DNA of 64,000 bases. Origin: Croceimicrobium hydrocarbonivorans (GTDB lineage: Bacteria; Bacteroidota; Bacteroidia; Flavobacteriales; Schleiferiaceae). The notes under the pieces were generated by a model. It was not told the DNA's origin. It searched no databases and saw nothing but the letters and a program-made list of their open reading frames with translations. The stretch lies in assembly GCF_014524565.1 (NCBI RefSeq), contig NZ_CP060139.1, positions 2,053,501-2,117,500 of the forward strand, in the 5' to 3' direction. How positions within the stretch are numbered: the stretch's first letter is position 1; each line of letters opens with the position of its first letter. This document shows positions 43,598 to 51,827 of the stretch, piece after piece. The position numbers and the translations under genes were made by a program.

Positions 43598-44598
43598 TAT
43601 ACAAAGCTCTTTAAGAGGGTGTAACGCAATAGAATCTCCAGTAGGAAAAGCCCTAAGGCCGAGAGGGCAAAGAGACCAAATTTCTCTTCGTAGGTATAGA
43701 AGCGGATTTCCTTCAATTTGGTTTTTTCAAGAGAGTCGATCTCCTTATAAATGGCATCCAATTTTTTATTGTCGGTTGCCCGGAAGTACTTGCCACCAGT
43801 GCGATTGGCGATTTCTTTTAATAAAGCTTCATCAATCTTAACCGGCATGCGCTCATAAAAGAAGCCGCCTCTACCATCTTGCTGAACCGGCGTTTTGGCC
43901 ATTCCATTGGTGCCCACCCCGATTGTATAAACGCGGATATTAAATTCTTTGGCCCAGTCGGCAGCAGATAGGGGTTCAATTTCTCCGGCATTATTCTCGC
44001 CGTCGGTTAATAATATGGCTACTTTACTTTGCGCCTTGCTGTCTTTTAATCGATTGATGGTGGTGGCCAAACCCATGCCGATGGCGGTTCCATTAGCCAG
44101 GAAGCCGTAGCGTAAATCATTCAGGCTGTTTTTGAGCAGGGCATGATCGGAAGTCAGAGGCATTTGAGTCATGCTCTCTGCCGCATAAACCACTAGGCCA
44201 ATACGGTCATTGGGACGTCCGTCGATAAATTCCGTGCTTACTTTTTTAGTGGCTTCTAGCCGATTGGGCTTAAGATCTTGGGCCAGCATAGAGGGCGAAA
44301 CATCTAGGGCCATCACTATGTCGATACCCTCACTACTGCGACTGCGGTTATTCTCCTCGGTATTCCGTGGGCGGGCCATAGCGACGATGAGCAGGGCAAT
44401 GCTGAAAATTCGCAACACCCAGGGCAAAGCATAGAGTAGGGCTCCACGATTAAATTTCGACTGGGCTAAAAAGGAAGCTTCGGGAAAGCGTATTTCCGGA
44501 TGGCTATCCTTGCGCCGCCAATAATACCAAAAGCCTAAAACAGGCAAGAGGCAGAGCAGCCAAAGGAATTCGGGATTTTGAAATTCGTAATCAAACAT
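43597..44598 (-). CDS. batA: BatA: von Willebrand factor A domain membrane protein
   Basis: 333 residues. N-terminal spans (LWLLCLLPVLGFWYYW; WVLRIFSIALLIVAMA), then a VWA domain with MIDAS motif MALDVSPSML and TDGENNAGEIEP, and a C-terminal span (FALSALGLFLLEILL). Sister of BatB with the same topology. It overlaps the upstream gene by 8 nt. Confidence 0.93.
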   Translation of the reverse strand: MFDYEFQNPEFLWLLCLLPVLGFWYYWRRKDSHPEIRFPEASFLAQSKFNRGALLYALPWVLRIFSIALLIVAMARPRNTEENNRSRSSEGIDIVMALDVSPSMLAQDLKPNRLEATKKVSTEFIDGRPNDRIGLVVYAAESMTQMPLTSDHALLKNSLNDLRYGFLANGTAIGMGLATTINRLKDSKAQSKVAILLTDGENNAGEIEPLSAADWAKEFNIRVYTIGVGTNGMAKTPVQQDGRGGFFYERMPVKIDEALLKEIANRTGGKYFRATDNKKLDAIYKEIDSLEKTKLKEIRFYTYEEKFGLFALSALGLFLLEILLRYTLLKSFV

Positions 44599-45496
44599 CG
44601 GCTTCCAATTTTGGGGCTTCCTGACTGTTTACAAAATCGCGCACCGCTTCCAAGGCCTGTACATTTTCTTCCGGCAAGCTTTGTTGACGGGCAAATTTCA
44701 CCATCGCGCTTAAGCGCAGACTGTTCTTCAGATTATTGAAATGTCTATCTTCCTTGCAGAGCGGCTTGATCTTTACAATCAATTCCTCAGCAGTAGACTC
44801 CAAGGCCTTGAGACCAAATTTGCGCTCCAGGAATATCTTGAGGATTTCATCTAATTCACTGAAATAGGCCTTTGCTTTTCCATTTTGCCAGAGGCCTCTA
44901 GCTTCCAGTTTATTGAGTTCTTCCAAAGCCCATTCAATAGGTGGAATTTGAATTTCCTCCACCTGCTTTTCATCCTGGTTTTTGCGCTTTTGCCAAAATT
45001 TCCAGAGGTAATAAATTAAGGCCGCTAGTCCTGCCGCACCAAGTCCCCAATAGACCAGGAGCCAGTAATTGAAAGGGATTTCTCGGGGTGCCTTGATATC
45101 GAAATAATCTTGCTCCGCCTTAATTTCCGGGAAATAAACCAAAATGGCGATGGGCGAACTACGCTGTACTTCTTCGTTTTCTACGGATAGCTCCAACGCC
45201 GGAATTTCCACTTCACCACTATCGAAGGAGGTGAGGGTAAATGTTTGATGCAATTGAATCCAATCCCCCTCGATAAGGCTGTCTAATTTTCCACTTTCGA
45301 TAATCTCAATCCCATTTTGACCGGATTCGAATAAGGGCCAAGTGTATTCAGCTGCTTTAGGAACTTTGGCAGAGAGCTCTAATTGAATGGGCTCTCCCAA
45401 TTTAATTTGATTGGTATCCACCTCGGCCTTAAAGCTAAGCTGGGCAAAGGCACTACTGCTTAAAAGCAGGATGAAGGCTAAAATTCGGCTTTTCAT
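44591..45496 (-). CDS. Bat-operon membrane protein of unknown function
   Basis: 301 residues. Signal peptide 1-18 (SSAFAQ), a BatD-like beta-sandwich opening (LSFKAEVDTNQIKLGEPIQLELSAKV) and a single span at about 150-167 (LLVYWGLGAAGLAALIYYLW). The cytoplasmic helical domain (about 180-300) is also BatD-like (LNKLEARGLWQNGKAKAYFSELDEILKIFLERKFG). It looks like a one-domain relative of BatD. Its gene overlaps both neighbours (4 and 8 nt), so it belongs to the Bat system. No gene symbol can be justified. Confidence 0.75.
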   Translation of the reverse strand: MKSRILAFILLLSSSAFAQLSFKAEVDTNQIKLGEPIQLELSAKVPKAAEYTWPLFESGQNGIEIIESGKLDSLIEGDWIQLHQTFTLTSFDSGEVEIPALELSVENEEVQRSSPIAILVYFPEIKAEQDYFDIKAPREIPFNYWLLVYWGLGAAGLAALIYYLWKFWQKRKNQDEKQVEEIQIPPIEWALEELNKLEARGLWQNGKAKAYFSELDEILKIFLERKFGLKALESTAEELIVKIKPLCKEDRHFNNLKNSLRLSAMVKFARQQSLPEENVQALEAVRDFVNSQEAPKLEADV

Positions 45497-46362
45497 CGAC
45501 TGCGTTTTTTGAAGTATCCCAATAAAGCGGCAGGGTAGGAATGATCAATCCGGATGGAGATATCACCGGCCCCACTGCGTAGAAAGCTTTCGCGGTAATA
45601 GCGTTCAAATTCCAGAAAACGCATTTTCATCTGCTTGCGCAATTTGGAAGATGAGGTATTAATCCAATGGGTTTTTCCACTTTCGGGATCGCGCATAGGT
45701 AAAAGGCCAATATTAGGTAAATCCTCCTCGCGGGGATCGTAGATGCGGATCCCGGTAAGGTCGTGCTTGCGACTGGCAATTTTAAGGGCATCGCGGTAAC
45801 GGCTATCCATAAAATCGCTTAGAACGAAGGCAATGGCGCGGCGTTTTTGGAAAGCACTGAAAAAGCGCAAAGCCTCAGCAATATTGGTTTTATTGCTGCT
45901 GGGCTTAAACTCGATTAGCTCGCGGATAATGCGCAGGATATGGGATTTCCCTTTACCTGGCGGAATAAATTTTTCTACCGTATCGCTAAAGAAGATCACG
46001 CCCACCTTATCATTATTCTGAATGGCAGAAAAGGCCAGGGTGGCGCAAATCTCCGTGATCATCTCCCGTTTTAATTGCTGGCGGGAACCAAAGTTTTCCG
46101 ATCCGCTCAGGTCTACCAATAACATCAGCGTAAGCTCCCGCTCTTCTTCGAAAACCTTGATATAAGGCTCATTGAGTTTAGCGGTAACATTCCAATCGAT
46201 AGCGCGAATATCATCGCCAAACTCATAGCGGCGCACCTCACTAAAGGCCATACCCCTTCCTTTAAAGGAGCTGTGGTACTCCCCGGAAAAGATGTGATTG
46301 CTCAAGCGCCGAGTTTTAATCTCAATGCGCCGAACCTTTTGTAAGAGTTTTTGCGTTTCCAT
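45493..46362 (-). CDS. DUF58 (VWA-like) protein of the MoxR-Bat operon
   Basis: 289 residues, cytoplasmic. The family signature HSSFKGRGMAFSEVRRYEFGDD with AIDWNVTAK lies at about 31-65. The VWA-like part has LLVDLSGSENFGS (MIDAS-like DxSxS) and AFVLSDFMDSRY. DUF58 genes nearly always follow moxR; MoxR ATPases are thought to act on VWA proteins as chaperones. It starts 15 nt after moxR. Confidence 0.92.
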   Translation of the reverse strand: METQKLLQKVRRIEIKTRRLSNHIFSGEYHSSFKGRGMAFSEVRRYEFGDDIRAIDWNVTAKLNEPYIKVFEEERELTLMLLVDLSGSENFGSRQQLKREMITEICATLAFSAIQNNDKVGVIFFSDTVEKFIPPGKGKSHILRIIRELIEFKPSSNKTNIAEALRFFSAFQKRRAIAFVLSDFMDSRYRDALKIASRKHDLTGIRIYDPREEDLPNIGLLPMRDPESGKTHWINTSSSKLRKQMKMRFLEFERYYRESFLRSGAGDISIRIDHSYPAALLGYFKKRSR

Positions 46363-46377
46363 GCGATCGGCCGGGAT

Positions 46378-47382
46378 TTACGGTACTTCGATCTGATCTA
46401 CAATTTGGCTGATAAGGTCTTCGCTGCTTACGTTTTCGGCCTCAGCCTCATAAGTAATACCAATGCGGTGGCGCAATACATCCAGTACTACCGCCCGAAC
46501 ATCTTCGGGGATTACATAACCTCTGCGCTTAATAAAGGCATAAACCTTGGCGGCATTGGCCAATGCGATGCTACCCCGTGGTGAAGCGCCAAATTCGATT
46601 AAGGGCTTCAAGGATGGTAAGCGATAATCTTCGGGCTTACGGGTAGCGAAAATGATATCGAGGATATAGCGCTCAATTTTTTCATCCATATAAACCTCGC
46701 GCACCATGGTGCGGGCTTTTTGGATGGTTTCCAGTGACACTACTTTTTGAATTGGCTGGGCGCCACCGCTCAAATTCTGACGCATAATCAATTGTTCCTC
46801 TTCCATTTTGGGATAGGTGATTACGGTCTTGAGCATAAAACGGTCGCTCTGTGCTTCGGGCAGGGGATAAGTTCCTTCTTGCTCTACCGGGTTTTGGGTG
46901 GCTAATACCAAAAAGGGATCGGGCAATTTAAAGCTGGTTTCGCCAATGGTAACCTGGCGCTCCTGCATGGCTTCGAGCAAGGCACTTTGCACCTTGGCCG
47001 GGGCCCGGTTAATCTCATCCGCTAAAACGAAATTGGCGAAAACCGGTCCTTGCTTAATCGCAAACTCGTTTTTCTGAATATTGTAAATCTGGGTACCCAT
47101 CACATCGCTGGGCAGCAAGTCGGGGGTAAATTGTACCCGGCTGTATTTAGCATCAATGGCCTCGGCCAGCGATTTAATGGCCAGGGTTTTGGCCAGTCCC
47201 GGAACTCCTTCTAAAAGAATATGCCCATTTCCTAAAAGGGCAATCAGCAGGCGTTCCAACATTTGCTTTTGGCCAATAATGGACTTGTTTACTTCCATCA
47301 TTAGCAGATCGATAAAGGCGCTTTCCTTTTCAATCTTTTCGTTCAAGGCACGAATATCCGTGGCACTTTGACTTGTTTCCAT
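46378..47382 (-). CDS. moxR: MoxR family AAA+ ATPase
   Basis: Start taken at ATG 47382 (METSQSATD); an ATG at 47439 adds 19 residues unlike the family. 334 residues. Walker A GVPGLAKT, Walker B FVLADEINRAP, sensor 1 LATQNP, and MoxR pattern QVTIGE, LPEAQSDRFM and SPRGSIALANAAKVYAF. First gene of the eight-gene operon ending with batE; it probably uses ATP to load or remodel the VWA proteins BatA/BatB and DUF58. Confidence 0.94.
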   Translation of the reverse strand: METSQSATDIRALNEKIEKESAFIDLLMMEVNKSIIGQKQMLERLLIALLGNGHILLEGVPGLAKTLAIKSLAEAIDAKYSRVQFTPDLLPSDVMGTQIYNIQKNEFAIKQGPVFANFVLADEINRAPAKVQSALLEAMQERQVTIGETSFKLPDPFLVLATQNPVEQEGTYPLPEAQSDRFMLKTVITYPKMEEEQLIMRQNLSGGAQPIQKVVSLETIQKARTMVREVYMDEKIERYILDIIFATRKPEDYRLPSLKPLIEFGASPRGSIALANAAKVYAFIKRRGYVIPEDVRAVVLDVLRHRIGITYEAEAENVSSEDLISQIVDQIEVP

Positions 47383-47816
47383 CACTCGGTTCAAATGTTT
47401 AAATCGGTCAGCGTTTAAGGTCCTGATTTTGGACCGCATGCGAAATTGCTAGTTTGTCGACTTTTCAGGCGTTAAAGCCTTGTTAAATTCACCCCTTTGA
47501 ATAAGCTGCTATTCAGGTGTATAAAGACTTAAAAGCAAGATTTGACATTGCGCTGATTTCTTCGCTTCCAAATATAATTTCAAGTTCCTAACGTAGGGAT
47601 AACCTTTCGGTTTTATCTCGGAGCTTAGTTAACAAATGTTTAGCTTTTTGAAGGCGGGAAAATGAGTCAGTGGCCTTCCGCCCAATTTTAAGCCCAAGTT
47701 CCTCGAAAGTTAAGAGGGGCCTGGATTGATTACATATTCTTAAGACTGGCGATGAAATAAGCTAAAGTCCCGCGGGCATTTTTGCGATCGAATCCAAACA
47801 CTATTGAATTACGATT
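47383..47816. other. Intergenic region between moxR and phoX-like gene
   Basis: 434 nt without a convincing gene. It must hold divergent promoters, but I could not pick a clear TAnnTTTG box with a correctly spaced -33 element. Only small dyads are visible, for example TGAATA (47498-47503) / TATTCA (47510-47515) with CACC/GGTG outside it. Confidence 0.5.
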
Positions 47817-49649
47817 ATGAAAAAACTATTACTAAGCGCGGGAATTATTGCGGCTGGCCTTTCGGCGCAAGCCCAAACTTTCTCTCCTGAGATTGATGTA
47901 ACCAACTGGGAGCCTACTACCATTCAGGTACCGGCCTCTCCTTTAATTACCCAATACCTTTTTATTGGTGGCCACCACGTAGTGCAAACTACTCCTACTT
48001 ACGGTAATCCTGCGGATACTGCTTTGGCTAAGCAATGGCACGATTTCATCGGCTTTACGCCAGATAATAACGGAACTGACCTTGGTTGGATTTCGGTAAA
48101 CCACGAAATGGTGATCCAAAATGATAAGATTGGTGATGGTGGTGGAATGACTGTATTTAAAGTACGTCGTGATGCCGCCACCGATTCTTTAATCGTAGTA
48201 GATCAAACTTTAAATGACGGTCGTCAAGGTAAATTCTTCGCAGTTGATTTTGCAAACACCGTAGGTGAAACCGGAATGAACTGTGGTGGTATTACTGGTC
48301 CTGACGGACGTATCTGGACTGCTGAAGAGTGGTGGAGAGGTTCTAATGCTGATTTGGCAGACCGCGACACTGGTGACTTCACTATCGGTACCGGAACTTC
48401 TACTTATGCTGCCGCTAATGGTTTCCCAGGATACAATGGAGAGACTATTAAAAAGTACGAGAACTACAACTACATGGTAGAGATCGATCCTCGCCAGGCA
48501 GTAGCTATTCGCAAGCAATACAACTGGGGTCGTCAGCCTTTTGAAGGTGGATGTGTTATGCCCGATAACAAAACTGTTTACTTAGGAGCAGATAACACTC
48601 CTGGTTTCTTTACCAAATTCGTTGCCGACAATGCTGGTGATTTCACCACTGGAAAAACCTATGTGTACAAGCACGATGCTACTGGTAGCAAGTGGGTTGA
48701 AATCGACAACAGCAATTTCAGCAATATGTTAAACTTCAACACCAATGCTGTTATGGCGGGTGCTACCATGTTTAACCGCTTAGAGTGGGTTGTTGAAATC
48801 GACGGTAAGGTGTATATGACTGAAACCGGTCGTGATAACCCTGCTGGTGCCTGGAGTGGTGCAGCTGCGGCTGGATGTGTGTATGCTCCTCATCACATGC
48901 AACGCGCTATGGATCAGAGTGCTGAATTCGGTAAAACTATTACTCCTGACAGCTCTCAATATTGGGATTACTACGGTCGTGTATTGATGTACGATCCTGC
49001 AACTGAGCAAACTTCAGTATTTGTAGAAGGTGGTCCTTATTTCTCTGTGGATCCTGCGGTATCTTCTTATCCAGACAAGCACCTTTCTAACCCTGACGGA
49101 TTGAATAAAATCACCGTTAACGGTAAAAACTACATGTTGATCTGCGAAGACTTAAACGGTACTTCTAAAGGTCGTACTCCTGCTGGTATTGGTAACCGTA
49201 CCTGCGAATTATTCATGTTGGATATGAGCATCAGCAATCCTACCTTGAATGATTTACACCGTATCGCTGTAGTGCCTGTGGGTGCTGAGATCACTGGTGC
49301 TACCAGCACTACTGATGGCAAAACCATCCTTTTCAACAGTCAGCACCCTGACGGTGGAAACCCATTCCCTTTCAATAACTCTATGACTGTTGCTATCACT
49401 GGTTGGGATCAAGTAACCATTGGTTTACCTGAGGATGCTTTCGAAGGAGATGCTTTCCAGGTTTATCCTAACCCAGCTACTCGTACCCTATACTTCAATG
49501 AGTTGAGCGATGTAGCTATCTACAATGTGAGTGGCAAGCGCATGAACGTGTACCGCAACGTTAAGAACATCGATATTTCTCACTTACAGCCTGGTGTATA
49601 CTATATCCAGAATGCTGCGGGTGTGACTCAAAAACTTTTGGTTAAGTAA
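47817..49649 (+). CDS. PhoX-like (DUF839) alkaline phosphatase with T9SS sorting domain
   Basis: 610 residues. Signal peptide 1-19 (LSAQAQ). PhoX/DUF839 features: DLGWISVNHEM, MNCGGITGPDGRIWTAEEWW, WGRQPFEGGCVMPDNKTVYLGADNTPGFFTKFVAD, FNRLEWVVEIDGKVYMTETGRDN and LSNPDGLNK. PhoX enzymes use Ca and Fe to remove phosphate from organic esters. The C-terminal 75 residues are a T9SS type A domain (FQVYPNPATRTLYFNEL ... YYIQNAAG), so it is secreted by the Por system rather than by Tat. Codon choice (GGT, CGT, ACT, AAC) looks more biased than neighbours, suggesting high expression. Closed by a terminator at 49665-49696. Confidence 0.85.
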   Translation: MKKLLLSAGIIAAGLSAQAQTFSPEIDVTNWEPTTIQVPASPLITQYLFIGGHHVVQTTPTYGNPADTALAKQWHDFIGFTPDNNGTDLGWISVNHEMVIQNDKIGDGGGMTVFKVRRDAATDSLIVVDQTLNDGRQGKFFAVDFANTVGETGMNCGGITGPDGRIWTAEEWWRGSNADLADRDTGDFTIGTGTSTYAAANGFPGYNGETIKKYENYNYMVEIDPRQAVAIRKQYNWGRQPFEGGCVMPDNKTVYLGADNTPGFFTKFVADNAGDFTTGKTYVYKHDATGSKWVEIDNSNFSNMLNFNTNAVMAGATMFNRLEWVVEIDGKVYMTETGRDNPAGAWSGAAAAGCVYAPHHMQRAMDQSAEFGKTITPDSSQYWDYYGRVLMYDPATEQTSVFVEGGPYFSVDPAVSSYPDKHLSNPDGLNKITVNGKNYMLICEDLNGTSKGRTPAGIGNRTCELFMLDMSISNPTLNDLHRIAVVPVGAEITGATSTTDGKTILFNSQHPDGGNPFPFNNSMTVAITGWDQVTIGLPEDAFEGDAFQVYPNPATRTLYFNELSDVAIYNVSGKRMNVYRNVKNIDISHLQPGVYYIQNAAGVTQKLLVK

Positions 49650-49664
49650 GAATTACCAATTCCA

Positions 49665-49696
49665 AAGAAGAGGGGGGTGAAAGCTCCCCTTTTCTT
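49665..49696 (+). terminator. Rho-independent terminator after the PhoX-like gene
   Basis: Stem of 11 pairs (one G-T): left arm 49665-49675 ending in GGGG, right arm 49686-49696 starting CCCC and running into TTTTCTT. It follows the stop by 15 nt. Confidence 0.8.
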
Positions 49697-49713
49697 GCTT
49701 TAAGAAATTCAAG

Positions 49714-51606
49714 ATGCGCAAGCTTGTTATAGCCTTCTTTTCCCTGCTTTTGCTATTTGCTGTATTCACCGCTTTTCGATCAACCGAAAGTCCGGTTCAA
49801 GAGATTAAATCCCGCTATGTAGAGGACCTTAAAGCTTTTCATGAGCAAAGTGAGAGCTTTAAGCAAAGTTTGAATTCGGAGGATTGGGACGAGATGAAGC
49901 TTAAGGCCGAATTTAAATCCCTGCGAATGAGCTTTAAGAAGATTGAGTTTATGCTCGATTACTTGCAACCTCAGGATGTGAAGGACTTTATCAATGGCGC
50001 CCCGCTCCCCAAAACCGAGCGTAATGCTCCTCGCTTGGTTGTGGTAGAGCCCAAAGGTTTGCAGCGCATGGAGGAATTGCTCTATGAAGCCCCCCTAGAT
50101 TTGCCCGCCCTAAAGAAATTGGCCAAGGATCTGGAATATCAAGTAGGTCAGGTGCAGCGCTTTTCCAAGGTTCAGAATTTTAGCGATCGTCAGGTATTTG
50201 AAGCTTTGCGCCAGGGATTGGTGCGCATTACCGCCATGGGAATTACCGGTTTTGATACTCCGGCCAGCGATGAGGCCTTACGAGAATCAGCGCAGGTGTG
50301 GCAGTCGATGGGAGACTATGCAAAATTGTATTTGGCTTATGCCGATGCGCCAGAATTGAAAAAAGAGATCGAAGCGAAATGGGACATAGGTCAGCGCTTA
50401 TTGGATCAAGGCGATTTTGAAACATTCGATCGCGCGGAATTTATTCGGGAAGTAATTGAACCCTTGTATGGAGCCTTACTCGATTTGCATCATCATTTGG
50501 CTTATGAAACGGCAGCTGAGGTGTACAGAGGTGAATTACCCGTGAATTATGAAAGTCGACACCTTTTTAGTGGAGACTTTTTAAACCTGTCTTATTATAC
50601 CGGCTTAAAGCCGAAGGAGGAGGCATTTGAATATCAAAAGAAATTAGGGCGCCTGCTCTTTTTTGATCCGGTTTTAAGTGGTGATTTAGATCGTTCCTGT
50701 GCCTCTTGTCATCATCCCGATAAGGCCTATAGCGATGGCTTGCCTAAAAGTGTAGCCAAGGGAGGAGGAACGCTTAGTCGTAATGCCCCCGGGCTTTACA
50801 ATGCGCTCTATGCCGAAAAGTTCTTTCACGATCTGCGGGCCGATCGCATGGAAACACAGATGGAGCATGTAATTTTTAGCGCTCAGGAATTTGACTCGGA
50901 TTACCGTCGCATATTCCGTCGTTTGGAAGAAAGTGAAGAATATCAAAACCTTTTTAAAGAAGCCTTTCCAGAACAGCAGGGTCGCATAAATCGCTATTCC
51001 TTATCCAAAGCGATCATGGCCTTTTTAAGTCAGCTGCAATCCTATGATTCGCGCGTAGATCGTTATTTGCGTTCCGAATCAGAAGACCTAAGTGAAGCTG
51101 AAATTACCGGTTTAAATCTCTTTATGGGTAAGGCTGCTTGTGCTACTTGCCATTTTGTGCCCACCTTCAGTGGTTTGGTGCCGCCTCTTTACATGGAAAA
51201 TGAAAGTGAGGTTCTGGGCGTATTTGAAAGCCCAGATAATAAGAAATTGGATAGTGATTTAGGTCGCTTTGGGGCGGGCGTGGTGCAGGACGAGGCTCCC
51301 TTTTTTAAGAACTCCTTTAAAACCCCAGGCCTGCGCAATGTGGAGTTTACCGCGCCTTATTTTCATAATGGTGCTTACCCGGATTTGGAGTCGGTGCTGG
51401 ACTTTTATAATCAGGGCGGAGCGGCCGGAATGGGAATTCCATTGGAGCATCAAACCTTACCAGCGGATTCCTTGGAATTATCAGAACAAGAGATAAGCGC
51501 TTTGAAACAATTTATGCTGGCCTTGAGTGATACATCGCAGCAGATTATGGTTCCAGATTCCTTCCCAAAATTGAACACTATAAGTCGTAAAATTTCAACT
51601 TATTAG
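49714..51606 (+). CDS. Di-haem cytochrome c peroxidase family protein with N-terminal helical domain
   Basis: 630 residues. N-terminal signal/anchor (LVIAFFSLLLLFAVFTAF). Residues 25-290 are an all-helical domain with an imelysin-like look (LKAEFKSLRMSFKKIEFMLDYLQPQDVKDFINGAPLPK). Residues about 300-620 match MauG/CcpA peroxidases: first haem motif CASCH in DRSCASCHHPDKAYSDG, second CATCH in GKAACATCHFVP, and the family end FKTPGLRNVEFTAPYFHNGAYPDLESVLDFYN. Periplasmic; reduces peroxide or oxidises a partner. The imelysin-peroxidase fusion is recurrent in Bacteroidota; the role of the helical part is unknown. Confidence 0.85.
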   Translation: MRKLVIAFFSLLLLFAVFTAFRSTESPVQEIKSRYVEDLKAFHEQSESFKQSLNSEDWDEMKLKAEFKSLRMSFKKIEFMLDYLQPQDVKDFINGAPLPKTERNAPRLVVVEPKGLQRMEELLYEAPLDLPALKKLAKDLEYQVGQVQRFSKVQNFSDRQVFEALRQGLVRITAMGITGFDTPASDEALRESAQVWQSMGDYAKLYLAYADAPELKKEIEAKWDIGQRLLDQGDFETFDRAEFIREVIEPLYGALLDLHHHLAYETAAEVYRGELPVNYESRHLFSGDFLNLSYYTGLKPKEEAFEYQKKLGRLLFFDPVLSGDLDRSCASCHHPDKAYSDGLPKSVAKGGGTLSRNAPGLYNALYAEKFFHDLRADRMETQMEHVIFSAQEFDSDYRRIFRRLEESEEYQNLFKEAFPEQQGRINRYSLSKAIMAFLSQLQSYDSRVDRYLRSESEDLSEAEITGLNLFMGKAACATCHFVPTFSGLVPPLYMENESEVLGVFESPDNKKLDSDLGRFGAGVVQDEAPFFKNSFKTPGLRNVEFTAPYFHNGAYPDLESVLDFYNQGGAAGMGIPLEHQTLPADSLELSEQEISALKQFMLALSDTSQQIMVPDSFPKLNTISRKISTY

Positions 51607-51683
51607 GTGATTAAAGTGTAGATTTTAGATGTGAATGATTTGGGCTATTCGCCACTATTTCGCAATTTTCCTTCCCATATAGG

Positions 51684-51750
51684 GACAGCTTATTGATTAT
51701 TCCCATTTTGAGAAAATGCATCTTTGGATGGGAAGAATGACTAAGCTGTC
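51684..51750. repeat. Long imperfect inverted repeat (23-bp arms)
   Basis: GACAGCTTA (51684-51692) pairs with TAAGCTGTC (51742-51750). After three mostly unpaired bases, ATTATTCCCAT (51696-51706) pairs with ATGGGAAGAAT (51728-51738) with one mismatch, leaving a 21-nt loop. It lies in the 221-nt gap after the peroxidase gene and before the kinase gene. Could be a weak terminator, a small RNA or a MITE-like remnant. Confidence 0.65.
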
Positions 51751-51780
51751 TTTAGTTTAAGTATATTGAGGGTCAGTTAA

Positions 51781-51798
51781 TTGAACATTTTGGTTCAA
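51781..51798. promoter_or_regulatory. Perfect dyad upstream of the hybrid kinase
   Basis: TTGAAC (51781-51786), 6 nt, GTTCAA (51793-51798), 29 nt before the kinase start codon. Position suggests a regulatory site; no factor can be named. Confidence 0.3.
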
Positions 51799-51827
51799 GC
51801 CTTGTTCCCTTGAATCAGTTTACAAAA

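Noticed and set aside
47498-47519. Small dyad between moxR and the PhoX-like gene
   Set aside because: Six-base arms with a bulge; not strong enough to call a terminator, riboswitch or operator.
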